DNA from: Allium sativum
Lineage: Eukaryota; Streptophyta; Magnoliopsida; Asparagales; Amaryllidaceae
DNA: 64,000 nt
Assembly: GCA_030737875.1 (NCBI GenBank)
Contig: CM060910.1
Location: 618,091,303 to 618,155,302 of the forward strand
Direction of reading: 5' to 3'
The translations under genes and the position numbers were made by a program. Of this stretch, positions 49,580 through 60,765 are shown piece after piece. How positions within the stretch are numbered: position 1 is the stretch's first letter; each line of letters begins with the position of its first letter. A model generated the notes under the pieces. The model searched no databases. It was not told the DNA's origin and was given only the letters and a program-made list of their open reading frames with translations.

Positions 49580-50821
49580 TGTAACAACCCGCATTTTACG
49601 CATCCGAGGATCTTAAAATATTCTTATTTAATTCCCTGAGGGTTGGATCATTCTCATATTTTGATATGTTGTTTATGAGGATGTGAGACATGTCCATTAT
49701 TTTTACCAATTTTATTTGTTACCATTTTGCCCCTTTCAGTTTTGTACAACGCATAACTTTTGACTAAGATCGAATCAGGTGTTGAGATCAATTTTATTGG
49801 AAAGGAAATGGTGTTGCCAATTCCGTAGAGTGGTCACATTAAAGATTTGGTTCAGCAGTTTGGGAGGAATAGCTGTTTTAGTGCTACACAATTTCTGTTC
49901 AAGTTTTGTAAGCCATTAGTGGGCTGGTGGGAGGCTATAAATAGGGGGTTAGAGGCATTGAGAATAGTTTACTTTCTTCATTCTTCCATTTGGTTGAGCT
50001 CGTGGCCCTCCTTGCTCAATCAAATACACCTTTCCACCATTAAAATTCTAGATCTACATGTGAAATTGAAGATTAACATCAATCGAAGCTAGATCTACGT
50101 CAACTTAAGAGAGATTTCATCAAATCGAGAGGTTTGAAAAGTGTTCTTCACTGTTCGGATTGGGAATTTAGCGATTTCAAGTTAATTCGAAGATTTGGTG
50201 AGTGATAAGCATCTCTTACGCGGATTCAATCGAGTATATGGGATGTTTGATTGTATTTTCATCATTTAAAGTTGTTTTCACCTATATCTACATCATGTTA
50301 AGTATATTTTCGTTTGAATCATCATAGGATGTAATCTAGCAACTTAAAATTGGTTAGTTCTTATGTTAATTCATATGTTTATGCTAGTTAGATCCATTAT
50401 TTTAGTTTATGCACTGATTTATCATGATTTGGTGGATTCTTTATGATCATTAATGAATATTTGTCAGTTTAGTGTTGTTGATGATTTCATAAAGTGTTTA
50501 TGGTTGAATTGGATGATTTGGATGAGTTGTTCGCATTGATGTTGTCGTTTGGTGATGATTTGGTCAAGTTTGGAGCTAGATTGGTCAGATATGGAGTCAG
50601 GTTGTTTTGGCATGGGTCGCATGGCTTGGGTCGTCGATGACGTGGTAGTCGTGTGGGTTATTACTCAAGAAACGGTGATAACATGACATAGTTAGAGGGG
50701 GTCGTTCGTGTTCAGGTCGTCCAAGCTTTGGTCGTTCGCATTCGACTCATTCAAACTCTAGTGTGCCTAGGTCGTTGGAAGTTCTAGGTCAATTGAATTG
50801 GTCAGGTCGCCTGAAGAGTTA
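49580..50821 (+). repeat. 3' LTR of the old Tekay-like element, left piece
   Basis: It starts TGTAACAACCC and matches 19626-20900. It keeps an intact TATA box (CTATAAATAG, 49935-49944) and the donor-like GTGAGT (GT at 50208). It is cut by the young element at the agtta target (50817-50821). Confidence 0.9.
49935..49944 (+). promoter_or_regulatory. TATA box of the old LTR family (CTATAAATAG)
   Basis: It lies 355 bp into the LTR. The 5' LTR copy is CTATAGATAG, so the copy that would drive the element has lost the box. Confidence 0.5.
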
Positions 50822-51457
50822 TGTAACGACCCGCATTCTACGCATCATAGGATCGTGGAATATTTATTTCTGTCACATACGAAGTCGTATGGTCATGTAA
50901 CTTTGGGAGACGACTATTGGGGTCATTTCCCATGTTCATGATTTTTCCCGATTTTTAAATGACCATTTTACCCCTAGTTATCACTGTTTTGGCCATAACT
51001 TTTGACTGGAAAGGAATTTTGACCTGAAACCACTTCCATTGGCTCCGGATGATGGTTTCTCTTTCCGTAGAGTGGTCACATTAGCCAAACGGACTTACCG
51101 TTTGGGAGATATGGCCGAAACAAGTTTCAGATGGTGAAAAACAGCTTAATTGGGCTTAACCGGGTGATTAGCAGCTAGGCCCAGAGGGGAATTTCGGGTT
51201 TAGAGGTATAGGAGGAATGATTAGGTTTAGGTTATCACTTTCATTTCAGTTTTGTGCCGCCACAAACCTCCTTGAGACCTTAGTAATGGCTTCCATCCTC
51301 TAAAACCACTCCAAAACACATTTTTAGTGAAGATTAAGCCTAAACTACATCAAAGCAAGGCCAAATAGCAACAAAGCAAGGTTGGAGCTGCTGCTATACA
51401 TAGGAATTCGACCCAAACAGAGAGTATTTCAGATTTGGTGTTTCATTTGTGGCCAAG

Positions 51458-52865
51458 GTGAGTGATTTGCATAGTTTTTGCACTAATTACGGTGATTAAG
51501 GGTAATTAGTGAAGAGTAGCGAATTTATACGTAAATAAATTCTGGAAAAATTCTTAAAATTCTAAAATAATGTTTTAAGGCTCTGTTAGAAATTTGGGTT
51601 AATTTCGATGTGTTTTGCTAATCGTATGCTTAAACATGATTAAGAGGAATTATAGGAAAATGTGAGGTTTTGGCCACTTTTGATCCATTTTGATTCATTT
51701 AAATTGTTGTTTGTTGCTTGTGGTTGCTGTTATATGTTGCTATGACTCTTTGGTATGCTTTGTGATTGATTCCAATAGTTAGATTGGTCGAAAACGCCGT
51801 CGAGAGGCGTATAAACAGTTGCTGGAAAGTTGCAGAAAACTGCAGGGTATCTAACCGGATCGGATCGGATAAGGGAGACCCGAACCGAACCGATGTAAGG
51901 ACTCCGACCCGATCCGATGAAAGATGGTGAGCACGAATCGATGGAGGCTATACTACCCGAACCCCCTCCACGAGATGATGACCAAAGGAGATCTTGAATC
52001 GTAGCAGCACGCCACGATCCGATCCGCTTGCACGATCCGAATCTCTCGTGACCAGAAAGTGCGACCCGAACCGGTGATGGCGATGCGACTTGGAGACTCC
52101 GACCCGACCCGTGTAGTCACTTTCGAACCGAACCGAGCACCACGAGACGACCCGAACTGGAGTTATGCACTAGAGGGGGCGGGCCGCCACGACCTGAGGA
52201 TCACGATCCGATGGAGATGGGGAACTTGAACCGACCCGACCTGGGGAAGCTCAACACGACCGATCCGAACCAGAATGGTGCGATCCGACCCGGACTCAAG
52301 AGCTGATGGCACGACCAGTGGACACGATCCGATCTGAAGCAGGAGGAGGAGACCCGAACCGATCCGGTGATGACTGAGAACCCGAGATGCAAAGGTAGTC
52401 CAAAGGGAAGTTAGAGCTCAGGATCCAGATGGGAACCAACGAGTTCACTTCATGAGTTGGGCTTTGCTGCGGGACGCGTGCTAAGGAGTTATCGACGTCT
52501 ATAGCTTTGGACCACTATGGTAGGAGGTACGAAGGTGTATTCAGGGCCATTATGGCATAGGTAGAACCAAGGGCTACGACCAATGAAGTGGGTCATTGAA
52601 ATGTTTGGTCATGACTCCAAGTGTTCGGCTTGGTCATAGCAGGGTTTCTACAAGTCGGGATTCGTCGTTACCTCAGTTTGTCTAGTGTTCCAAAGTGGTA
52701 GATGTCGTACGCTTTACGCACTGAGTGAGAGATGTGAGGATGGTTGCTATGGATGATTTGTTTGCTATCATTGTGACACGCACACCCCACCCCTGTATTC
52801 TTACACTATTTATTATGGCACCTTGGAGTATTGTACGGTATGTGGTACTAACTCTTTGGTTGCAG
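51458..52865 (+). other. Candidate leader intron within the LTR
   Basis: The donor is CCAAG|GTGAGTGATTTGC, the branch site a perfect TACTAAC 13-19 nt before the acceptor TTTGGTTGCAG|GTCC. The 1408 nt between include the whole short-repeat array. The solo LTR at 24322-26703 keeps the same donor and acceptor text (branch TGCTAAC) despite wide divergence elsewhere. The 3' LTR copy is 58795-60200. Splicing is inferred, not shown. Confidence 0.4.
51855..52385 (+). repeat. GACCCGAACCGATCC short-repeat array in the young LTR
   Basis: Several dozen variants of CCCGAACCGA, GATCCGATC and GACCCGACC are scattered over about 530 bp of otherwise AT-rich LTR. The 3' LTR copy is about 59193-59722 and differs from this one at several positions, more than the flanking LTR sequence. 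Confidence 0.75.
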
Positions 52866-52874
52866 GTCCAGGTT

Positions 52875-52980
52875 CAGGTATGGTTTAGTATACCTGTTAT
52901 TACTCTGTTTAGATGCTTATCGCTCATACCAGGCTTTATGTCTGACCCAGAGTTTTATGTCTCTTCTTATTACTCTGGGT
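52875..52980 (+). other. Three-hairpin RNA module in the young LTR
   Basis: The first stem is CAGGTAT/ATACCTG (52875-52896). The second is CAGGC/GTCTG around TTTAT (52930-52944). The third abuts it: ACCCAGAGT/ACTCTGGGT, a perfect 9-bp stem (52945-52953 with 52972-52980). It begins ten bases after the candidate splice acceptor and repeats at 60210-60315 in the 3' LTR. Confidence 0.5.
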
Positions 52981-53427
52981 GCTCACACGAGCAGACTAGA
53001 GACATGTTAGCTGGTGATGCACGGGTAGCTGATCCGGAGACGAGTAGGAGGCTTCCACGTAATATATATAGTATTCTCCCTGTGTTGTTGAAGATCACTG
53101 CTTGGGCATTGGTGGTGCATCTTCTACTTTAGTTTTCTTTTATTAAAGACAGTAAATTTGGAAAGTTGTAATAAGCTGTATTTGGATTTCCGCTGCTCTG
53201 ATGTTGACATTGATTATTAGTTATCAGCTCATGCACTGTCTCGCCTGTTTTATGTCAAGTATGTTATTATTATATTTTATCCCATGCGCTGTGAGACATT
53301 CTACAGGTTCCTTGATTTGTTCATTCTCTTCTTTCCTTTCTCCTGACGACCGTCTTGTGCTAGTCAGGCATGTGTACAGCGCACTTTTGGAGGAAATGCA
53401 GGCTGGTGCGGGGCGGGCCGTCACACT

Positions 53428-53440
53428 TGGTATCAGAGCT
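53428..53440 (+). other. Primer binding site (tRNA-iMet type) of the young element
   Basis: TGGTATCAGAGCT begins three bases after the LTR and is complementary to the 3' end of plant initiator tRNA-Met. Confidence 0.93.
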
Positions 53441-53491
53441 CTAGGTTGCGTAGTTAACCTAGGGAAGTTATCAGGGAGAGATAATATACGT

Positions 53492-53507
53492 ATACGAGAG
53501 AGCGTAT
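53492..53507 (+). other. Leader hairpin downstream of the primer site
   Basis: ATACG-AGAGAG-CGTAT lies 64 nt after the start of the primer site. The purine loop and identical stem recur in the LARD leader (10438-10453). It is a candidate RNA dimerisation or packaging signal. Confidence 0.45.
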
Positions 53508-53562
53508 TTGTGATTACTTTGGTTTTCAAAAGCTATATATATATACTATTAGTAGTATAAGG

Positions 53563-56500
53563 ATGAAGTCGTACTGCACTAGCACCACTATGGAGTCGTT
53601 AATCATTTCCTTTTTCAGATTGACGATGAGCCGATATGTTAGAGGTACCGGTAGGGGAGCCAATAATGGGAATGCTGCTGACATGAGGACGATGTTTACT
53701 GACCTCATGAGAGAGATGCTTAGAGATGTACAGAGGGCAGCTCCCAATGGTGGAAATGGTGGTGGTCCAATGGTGCAGGCGCCAAGAGTCGACTTCGCCA
53801 AGTTGAATAAGGATTATACTAGCCTTGGTGGAAAGTCGTTCCACGGAACGGAGTCGGCCACGGATGTTCAGGATTGGTTGGATAGTTGCGAACGTATCTT
53901 CGAGGATTTGGGTATCGAGGATGCAATGAAGAGAAAGCTAGCGTCCCGTCAGCTACAAGGGCGGGCAATGAATTGGTGGAATGCTATAAAGGCAGCTACT
54001 CCCGAAGATCAGATTACTTGGGAGCAGTTTAAGGCTCGCTTTAGCGAGAAGTTCATTCCAGCTGCTCAGAAGTCAGTACTGTTTAAGAAATTCTTGGAGC
54101 TCAAGCAGAATGGCAGAGCTGTCTCGGAGTACATTGCTGAATTCGACACTTTGTCAAAGTATGGGTTATCTCTTATAGATACTGCCGAGAAGAAGAATGA
54201 GAAATTCATAACCGGTTTGGATCAGTACTTGGGGGAAAGGCTTATTAACCACATCGATGAGTCGTTTGAGTCGGTTGTAGGGAAAGCATTGAGGTCAGAA
54301 AGTCTCTACCCTAAGCCGAAAACTGAGGTTGCATCTGCAGAAGAGCCAAAACCACAAGCAAGTGGTGGAGGCAAGGGTGGTTCTCAGAATAAAAGAAAGC
54401 AGAACCAAGCTAAGGATGGCCAGAAGAAAAAGAATAAGCAAGATGTTGAGTGCTTCAGCTGTGGTAAGAAGGGCCATTATGCTAGTAATTGTCGGGCCAA
54501 GCCAGCGGATAGGAAGTGCTTCAACTGTGGCCAATTGGGACATCACAAGGACAAGTGTCCGCAACCCCCTAAAGAAAAGCAAATGGTGAAAGCATACGCC
54601 CTTAATGCTATTCCTTCTTCGTCGAATGCCCCAACAGCGGCGGAGAAGGGAAAGAATGTCGTCATTCAAGGTATGCTTTCTGTTTACGATGTTCCTGTTA
54701 GAGTTTTGTTTGATACCGGAGCTTCCAGTTCTTTCATATCTAGTGACCTGGTAGATAGGTTGGGATTGGAGCCCGAGATTGTCGATAGACCTTTAGTAGT
54801 GACGAACCCGATTGGTGGTTCGACTAGCCTTAGCATGATTTATCGTAATGTGGTCTTATCGAGTCATGGATGCATGTTTGTTTGCGATTGCTTTGTTTTG
54901 GGCTTTACTGGGTTTGGCATTATTTTGGGAGTAGATTGGCTCCAAAGATACGGGGTGGTGGTAGACTGTGAGGGCTTGTTGGTGACAGCTAGAGCGGATG
55001 ATGGGCGGAGGATAGTGTTTGGTGGTCTACCCAGTAAGGGGGTATTGGCTAGTTTTCTAAACTCCCTCGACATTCCGCATAGTGAGTTGTCAGGTTTGCC
55101 CGTGGTTGGCCAGTATCCGGAGGTTTTCGAAGAAGTGACCGGACTTCCACCACACCGAGAGATTGAGTTTCGTATTGATTTGGTAAAGGATGCCAGGCCT
55201 ATAGTGATGCCACTTCGTCGTATGGCACCAAGAGAGCAGCGAGAGCTCGAGGTGCAAGTCAGCGATCTTTTGAAGAAGGGATTTATCAGAAGGAGTGTTT
55301 CTGAATGGGGAGCACCAGTTGTGTTTGCTACCAAAGCGGATGGTTCCCTTCGTTTGTATGTAGACTACCGCGAGTTGAATAAAGTGACGAGGAAGAACAA
55401 GTATCCTCTACCGCGGATAGATGATTTGTTCGATCAGTTGAGTGGCGCGAGAGTATTTTCTCAGTTGGATCTCGCGACAGGTTTTCATCAGCTTAGATTG
55501 GAAGCTGAGAGTATAGCTAGAACGGCATTTCGGACGCCGTCTGGGTTTTATGAGTGGTTGGTCATGCCATTCAGGCTGACCAATGCCCCAGCATATTTTG
55601 TGGATCTTATGAATAGGGTATTCAGAGATCAGTTGAATAAGTTTGTCCTTGTGTTCGTTGATGATATTTTGGTCTACTCAAGGACAGAAGAAGAACACAA
55701 GGGACATTTAAGAATAGTGATGGAGGTGTTGAGAAAACACCAATTGAAAGCAAAGTTTTCGAAGTGTCACTTCTGGAAGAGGGAAGTGAGGTTCTTGGGC
55801 CATGTTGTATCAGAGAATGGTATTGCCGTGGACCCGGCAAAGGTGGCTACGGTACAGGATTGGCCTACGCCCAAGAATGCAACAGATGTAAGAAGTTTCT
55901 TGGGGTTAGCGGGATATTATCGTAAGTTTATCCAAGGTTTCTCCAAGATAGCAGCACCATTGACCCAGTTGACCAAGAAGAATCAAGCTTTTGTCTGGGA
56001 TGAAAGGTGCGAGAATGCATTCAAAAGTCTAAAGGACAAGTTGACAAGCGCACCAGTGTTAGTCATCCCTAAGGGGGATGAAGAGATGACGGTATACACA
56101 GATGCCTGTGGTACCGGACTGGGTGCTGTATTGATGCAAGGCGGTAGGGTTGTAGCTTACGCAAGTCGGCAATTGAAACCGCACGAGAGAAGATACCCTA
56201 CCCATGATTTAGAATTGGCAGCGATCGTGTTCGCGTTAAAGATGTGGAGACACTATCTCTTGGGAGAAAGATTTGAGCTGTTTACAGATCATAAGTCGTT
56301 AAAGTATCTATTCTCCCAGAAGGATTTAAATCTCCGTCAGCAGAGATGGTTAGAGTTCTTAGCTTCCTATGATTTTGACATCACATACACACCAGGAAAG
56401 GGCAATGCGGTGGCTGATGCATTGAGTAGAAGACATGCCAGCTTAGGGGCTATGTTCCTTGAATGGAAGCAACTGGAGTTTATCGCGGGGTTTGATTTCA

Positions 56501-58002
56501 GACCAAAGTGCGAATTGGATCCAGAAATGTTAGCAAGTTTGACGATCAGACCCACTTTGATTGAGCGGATCGGCTCTAGTCAGAGGGACGATCCTAACCT
56601 ATTGGAAATCATCTCCAAGTTAGAGATGGGTATCGATGAGGAGATGAACAAGTATGGGCTTGATCGAGATAGATGGCTTAGAAAGAATGGAAAGCTTGTT
56701 GTACCTAATGTCAATGGATTGAGGGATGAAGTGCTTAGAGAATGTCATCACTCAAAGCTGACTATCCACCCCGGTGGTAACAAGATGTATCGAAATATGA
56801 AGCAGACTTACTACTGGGAAGGGATGAAAAGAGACGTTGGGAAGTTTATATCCAAGTGCATGAATTGCCAGCTAGTTAAAGCCGAGCAAAAGAAGCCTAG
56901 TGGGTTGTTACAGCCCTTAGAAATTCCCGAATGGAAATGGGAGCAAGTCTCGATGGATTTCATCGATGGTTTACCAAGGACTAGATCGGGATATGACAGC
57001 ATTTGGGTAATTGTAGATCGACTGACTAAAAGTGCAAGGTTTATACCAGTCAAATCGACCAGAACGGCAGCTAAGTTAGCAGAATTATATATGAAGTGGG
57101 TAGTGAGATTTCATGGAGTACCTAAAAGCATTGTGAGCGACCGAGACCCGTTGTTCACTAGTGGGTTTTGGAAGAGCTTACAAGAGGCTCTAGGGTCAGA
57201 GTTACATCTCAGTACCGCATACCATCCTCAGACCGACGGTCAGACGGAGAGGGTGAACCGTATTTTGGAAGATCTCTTGAGAGCATGTATATTGGAATTT
57301 GGTGGATCATGGGATGACCATTTGCATCTAGTAGAGTTTGCATATAATAATAGCTACCAATCCAGTATCGGTATGGCTCCGTTTGAAGCTTTGTACGGAA
57401 GACCATGCAACTCACCATCATGTTGGATAGAGACTGGCGAGAAGTTTATGCTTGGACCAGATGTGGTGAGGGAAACTTCAGATAAAATCAAGGCCATTCA
57501 ACAACGAATGAAGGCTGCCCAAGATAGACAGAAGAGTTATGCTGATAAGAGGAGAAGAGACTTAAAATTCTCCGTTGGCGACTTGGTGTTTGTCAAGATT
57601 TCTCCGTTGAAGAGCGTAATACGATTTGGCAGGAGAGGCAAGTTGGCACCAAGATTCGTTGGCCCATTCCCTGTTCTCGAACTAGTCGGGAATTTGGCAT
57701 ATAGAATTGACTTACCAGAGAAGATGGCGGGAGTTCACAACGTATTTCATGTTTCCCAACTAAGGAAGTTCGTTCACGACTCAGATATGACTATTTCACC
57801 TGATCAGTTAGAGGACTTCGAAGTAGAACCCGAGGCGGTTGGGAACCGCAAGCCGGCCCGTATTGTCGAGCACGACATGAAGCAACTTCGAAGGAAGGCG
57901 GTGAAGCTAGTCAAGGTACAGTGGAGCGAGGACGAGAGTGATTGTACTTGGGAGACAGAGGAGGACATTAGGAAGACACACCCAGAACTCTTTGTCTGGT
58001 AA
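53563..58002 (+). CDS. gag-pol: Gag-Pol polyprotein of the young Tekay element
   Basis: One open frame of 1479 codons encodes the whole retrotransposon machinery. The real start is probably Met22 at 53626 (MSRYVRG), since the older copy's homologous start is there; the frame opens upstream at 53563. Domains: Gag about 22-290; zinc knuckles C297-C310 and C319-C332; aspartic protease DTGA at 384-387; RT about 540-740 with catalytic D636 and D700/D701 ([10 protein letters not shown]); RNase H about 840-960 with D847, E884, D909 and D952; integrase zinc finger H1063, H1069, C1099, C1102; integrase core D1132, D1193, E1229 (D,D-35-E spacing); GPF/Y-like region near 1360-1375; chromodomain-like tail about 1420-1477, which in chromoviruses guides insertion to heterochromatin. 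No frameshift separates gag and pol. Oddities: Tyr599 stands where the old copy in this window has Cys ([10 protein letters not shown]), and Arg671 replaces Gly of MPFGLTNAP; both are G-to-A changes and may impair RT. Confidence 0.95.
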   Translation: MKSYCTSTTMESLIISFFRLTMSRYVRGTGRGANNGNAADMRTMFTDLMREMLRDVQRAAPNGGNGGGPMVQAPRVDFAKLNKDYTSLGGKSFHGTESATDVQDWLDSCERIFEDLGIEDAMKRKLASRQLQGRAMNWWNAIKAATPEDQITWEQFKARFSEKFIPAAQKSVLFKKFLELKQNGRAVSEYIAEFDTLSKYGLSLIDTAEKKNEKFITGLDQYLGERLINHIDESFESVVGKALRSESLYPKPKTEVASAEEPKPQASGGGKGGSQNKRKQNQAKDGQKKKNKQDVECFSCGKKGHYASNCRAKPADRKCFNCGQLGHHKDKCPQPPKEKQMVKAYALNAIPSSSNAPTAAEKGKNVVIQGMLSVYDVPVRVLFDTGASSSFISSDLVDRLGLEPEIVDRPLVVTNPIGGSTSLSMIYRNVVLSSHGCMFVCDCFVLGFTGFGIILGVDWLQRYGVVVDCEGLLVTARADDGRRIVFGGLPSKGVLASFLNSLDIPHSELSGLPVVGQYPEVFEEVTGLPPHREIEFRIDLVKDARPIVMPLRRMAPREQRELEVQVSDLLKKGFIRRSVSEWGAPVVFATKADGSLRLYVDYRELNKVTRKNKYPLPRIDDLFDQLSGARVFSQLDLATGFHQLRLEAESIARTAFRTPSGFYEWLVMPFRLTNAPAYFVDLMNRVFRDQLNKFVLVFVDDILVYSRTEEEHKGHLRIVMEVLRKHQLKAKFSKCHFWKREVRFLGHVVSENGIAVDPAKVATVQDWPTPKNATDVRSFLGLAGYYRKFIQGFSKIAAPLTQLTKKNQAFVWDERCENAFKSLKDKLTSAPVLVIPKGDEEMTVYTDACGTGLGAVLMQGGRVVAYASRQLKPHERRYPTHDLELAAIVFALKMWRHYLLGERFELFTDHKSLKYLFSQKDLNLRQQRWLEFLASYDFDITYTPGKGNAVADALSRRHASLGAMFLEWKQLEFIAGFDFRPKCELDPEMLASLTIRPTLIERIGSSQRDDPNLLEIISKLEMGIDEEMNKYGLDRDRWLRKNGKLVVPNVNGLRDEVLRECHHSKLTIHPGGNKMYRNMKQTYYWEGMKRDVGKFISKCMNCQLVKAEQKKPSGLLQPLEIPEWKWEQVSMDFIDGLPRTRSGYDSIWVIVDRLTKSARFIPVKSTRTAAKLAELYMKWVVRFHGVPKSIVSDRDPLFTSGFWKSLQEALGSELHLSTAYHPQTDGQTERVNRILEDLLRACILEFGGSWDDHLHLVEFAYNNSYQSSIGMAPFEALYGRPCNSPSCWIETGEKFMLGPDVVRETSDKIKAIQQRMKAAQDRQKSYADKRRRDLKFSVGDLVFVKISPLKSVIRFGRRGKLAPRFVGPFPVLELVGNLAYRIDLPEKMAGVHNVFHVSQLRKFVHDSDMTISPDQLEDFEVEPEAVGNRKPARIVEHDMKQLRRKAVKLVKVQWSEDESDCTWETEEDIRKTHPELFVW

Positions 58003-58143
58003 GATTTTGACTTCGATTTAGTTTTCCACATGCCAGGATAGGCTTGTTTGCTTGTTTTGCATGTTTGATTGTTGTACGTGGTTGTTAGGCATGCGGGATC
58101 CTTTGTATGTTTTGGGTTAAGGAATTTCGGGGGCGAAATTTCT

Positions 58144-58158
58144 TAAGGGGGGGGAGAG
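58144..58158 (+). other. Polypurine tract of the young element
   Basis: AAGGGGGGGGAGAG abuts the 3' LTR after AATTTCGGGGGCGAAAT. The run of eight Gs is long for this family; the other elements have four to six. Confidence 0.88.
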
Positions 58159-60760
58159 TGTAACGACCCGCATTCTAAGCATCATAGGATCGTGGAATAT
58201 TTATTTCTGTCACATACGAAGTCGTATGGTCATGTAACTTTGGGAGACGACTATTGGGGTCATTTCCCATGTTCATGATTTTTCCCGATTTTTAAATGAC
58301 CATTTTACCCCTAGTTATCACTGTTTTGGCCATAACTTTTGACTGGAAAGGAATTTTGACCTGAAACCACTTCCATTGGCTCCGGATGATGGTTTCTCTT
58401 TCCGTAGAGTGGTCACATTAGCCAAACGGACTTACCGTTTGGGAGATATGGCCGAAACAAGTTTCAGATGGTGAAAAACAGCTTAATTGGGCTTAACCGG
58501 GTGATTAGCAGCTAGGCCCAGAGGGGAATTTCGGGTTTAGAGGTATAGGAGGACTGATTAGGTTTAGGTTATCACTTTCATTTCAGTTTTGAGCCGCCAC
58601 AAACCTCCTTGAGACCTTAGTAATGGCTTCCATCCTCTAAAACCACTCCAAAACACATTTTTAGTGAAGATTAAGCCTAAACTACATCAAAGCAAGGCCA
58701 AATAGCAACAAAGCAAGGTTGGAGCTGCTGCTATACATAGGAATTCGACCCAAACAGAGAGTATTTCAGATTTGGTGTTTCATTTGTGGCCAAGGTGAGT
58801 GATTTGCATAGTTTTTGCACTAATTACGGTGATTAAGGGTAATTAGTGAAGAGTAGCGAATTTATACGTAAATAAATTCTGGAAAAATTCTTAAAATTCT
58901 AAAATAATGTTTTAAGGCTCTGTTAGAAATTTGGGTTAATTTCGATGTGTTTTGCTAATCGTATGCTTAAACATGATTAAGAGGAATTATAGGAAAATGT
59001 GAGGTTTTGGCCACTTTTGATCCATTTTGATTCATTTAAATTGTTGTTTGTTGCTTGTGGTTGCTGTTATATGTTGCTATGACTCTTTGGTATGCTTTGT
59101 GATTGATTCCAATAGTTAGATTGGTCGAAAACGCCGTCGAGAGGCGTATAAACAGTTGCTGGAAAGTTGCAGAAAACTGCAGGGTATCTAACCGGATCGG
59201 ATCGGATAAGGGAGACCCGAACCGAACCGATGTAAGGACTCCGACCCGATCCGCTGAAAGATGGTGAGCACGAATCGATGGAGGCTATACTACCCGAACC
59301 CCCTCCACGAGATGATGACCAAAGGAGATCTTGAATCGTAGCAGCACGCAACGATCCGATCCGCTTGCACGATCCGAATCTCTCGTGACCAGAAAGTGCG
59401 ACCCGAACCGGTGATGGCGATGCGACTTGGAGACTCCGACCCGACCCGTGTAGTCACTTTCGAACCGAACCGAGCACCACGAGACGACCCGAACTGGAGT
59501 TATGCACTAGAGGGGGGGGCGCCACGACCTGAGGATCACGATCCGATGGAGATGGGGAACTTGAACCGACCCGACCTGGGGAAGCTCAACACGACCGATC
59601 CGAACCAGAATGGTGCGATCCGACCCGGACTGAAGAGCTGATGGCACGACCAGTGGACACGATCCGATCTGAAGCAGGAGGAGGAGACCCGAACCGATCC
59701 GGTGATGACTGAGAACCCGAGATGCAAAGGTAGTCCAAAGGGAAGTTAGAGCTCAGGATCCAGATGGGAACCAACGAGTTCACTTCATGAGTTGGGCTTT
59801 GCTGCGGGACGCGTGCTAAGGAGTTATCGACGTTTATAGCTTTGGACCACTATGGTAGGAGGTACGAAGGCGTATTCAGGGCCATTATGGCATAGGTAGA
59901 ACCAAGGGCTACGACCAATGAAGTGGGTCATTGAAATGTTTGGTCATGACTCCAAGTGTTCGGCTTGGTCACAGCAGGGTTTCTACAAGTCGGGATTCGT
60001 CGTTACCTCAGTTTGTCTAGTGTTCCAAAGTGGTAGATGTCGTACGCTTTACGCACTGAGTGAGAGATGTGAGGATGGTTGCTATGGATGATTTGTTTGC
60101 TATCATTGTGACACGCACACCCCACCCCCGTATTCTTACACTATTTATTATGGCACCTTGGAGTATTGTACGGTATGTGGTACTAACTCTTTGGTTGCAG
60201 GTCCAGGTTCAGGTATGGTTTAGTATACCTGTTATTACTCTGTTTAGATGCTTATCGCTCATACCAGGCTTTATGTCTGACCCAGAGTTTTATGTCTCTT
60301 CTTATTACTCTGGGTGCTCACACGAGCAGACTAGAGACATGTTAGCTGGTGATGCACGGGTAGCTGATCCGGAGACGAGTAGGAGGCTTCCACGTAATAT
60401 ATATAGTATTCTCCCTGTGTTGTTGAAGATCACTGCTTGGGCATTGGTGGTGCATCTTCTACTTTAGTTTTCTTTTATTAAAGACAGTAAATTTGGAAAG
60501 TTGTAATAAGCTGTATTTGGATTTCCGCTGCTCTGATGTTGACATTGATTATTAGTTATCAGCTCATGCACTGTCTCGCCTGTTTTATGTCAAGTATGTT
60601 ATTATTATATTTTATCCCATGCGCTGTGAGACATTCTACAGGTTCCTTGATTTGTTCATTCTCTTCTTTCCTTTCTCCTGACGACCGTCTTGTGCTAGTC
60701 AGGCATGTGTACAGCGCACTTTTGGAGGAAATGCAGGCTGGTGCGGGGCGGGCCGTCACA
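58159..60760 (+). repeat. 3' LTR of the young Tekay element
   Basis: It is almost identical to 50822-53425; changes include TAAGC for TACGC near the start and a 2-bp loss in a G-run near 59512. It ends GGGCCGTCACA, followed by agtta. Confidence 0.95.
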
Positions 60761-60765
60761 AGTTA

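Larger units (their letters stand above)
50822..53425 (+). repeat. 5' LTR of the young Tekay element
   Basis: It starts TGTAACGACCC and ends GGGCCGTCACA. It has a weak TATA-like GTATAGGAG near 51208, donor-like AAG|GTGAGT (GT at 51458), the GACCCGA array 51855-52385, TACTAAC (52846-52852) plus TTGGTTGCAG ending at 52865, and hairpins 52875-52980. A 135-codon frame at 52725-53132 crosses the hairpins and occurs identically in the other LTR; I treat it as non-coding. Confidence 0.95.
50822..60760 (+). mobile_element. Young complete Tekay-clade Ty3/gypsy element
   Basis: The element is 9939 bp with LTRs of 2604 and 2602 bp, exact TSD agtta (50817-50821, 60761-60765), intact primer site, polypurine tract and one uninterrupted Gag-Pol frame. 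Comparing the LTRs by eye gives about eleven substitutions and one 2-bp length change over 2.6 kb (about 0.4%). The chromodomain-like tail, long LTRs and iMet primer site fit the Tekay/Del chromoviruses. It is the youngest complete element in the window and sits in the 3' LTR of a related older element. Confidence 0.95.

Noticed and set aside
52725..53132. 135-codon frame in both LTRs of the young element (also 60060-60467)
   Set aside because: The two LTRs are near-identical recent copies, so repetition is not evidence. The frame runs through the candidate splice acceptor and the hairpins and resembles no protein I know.
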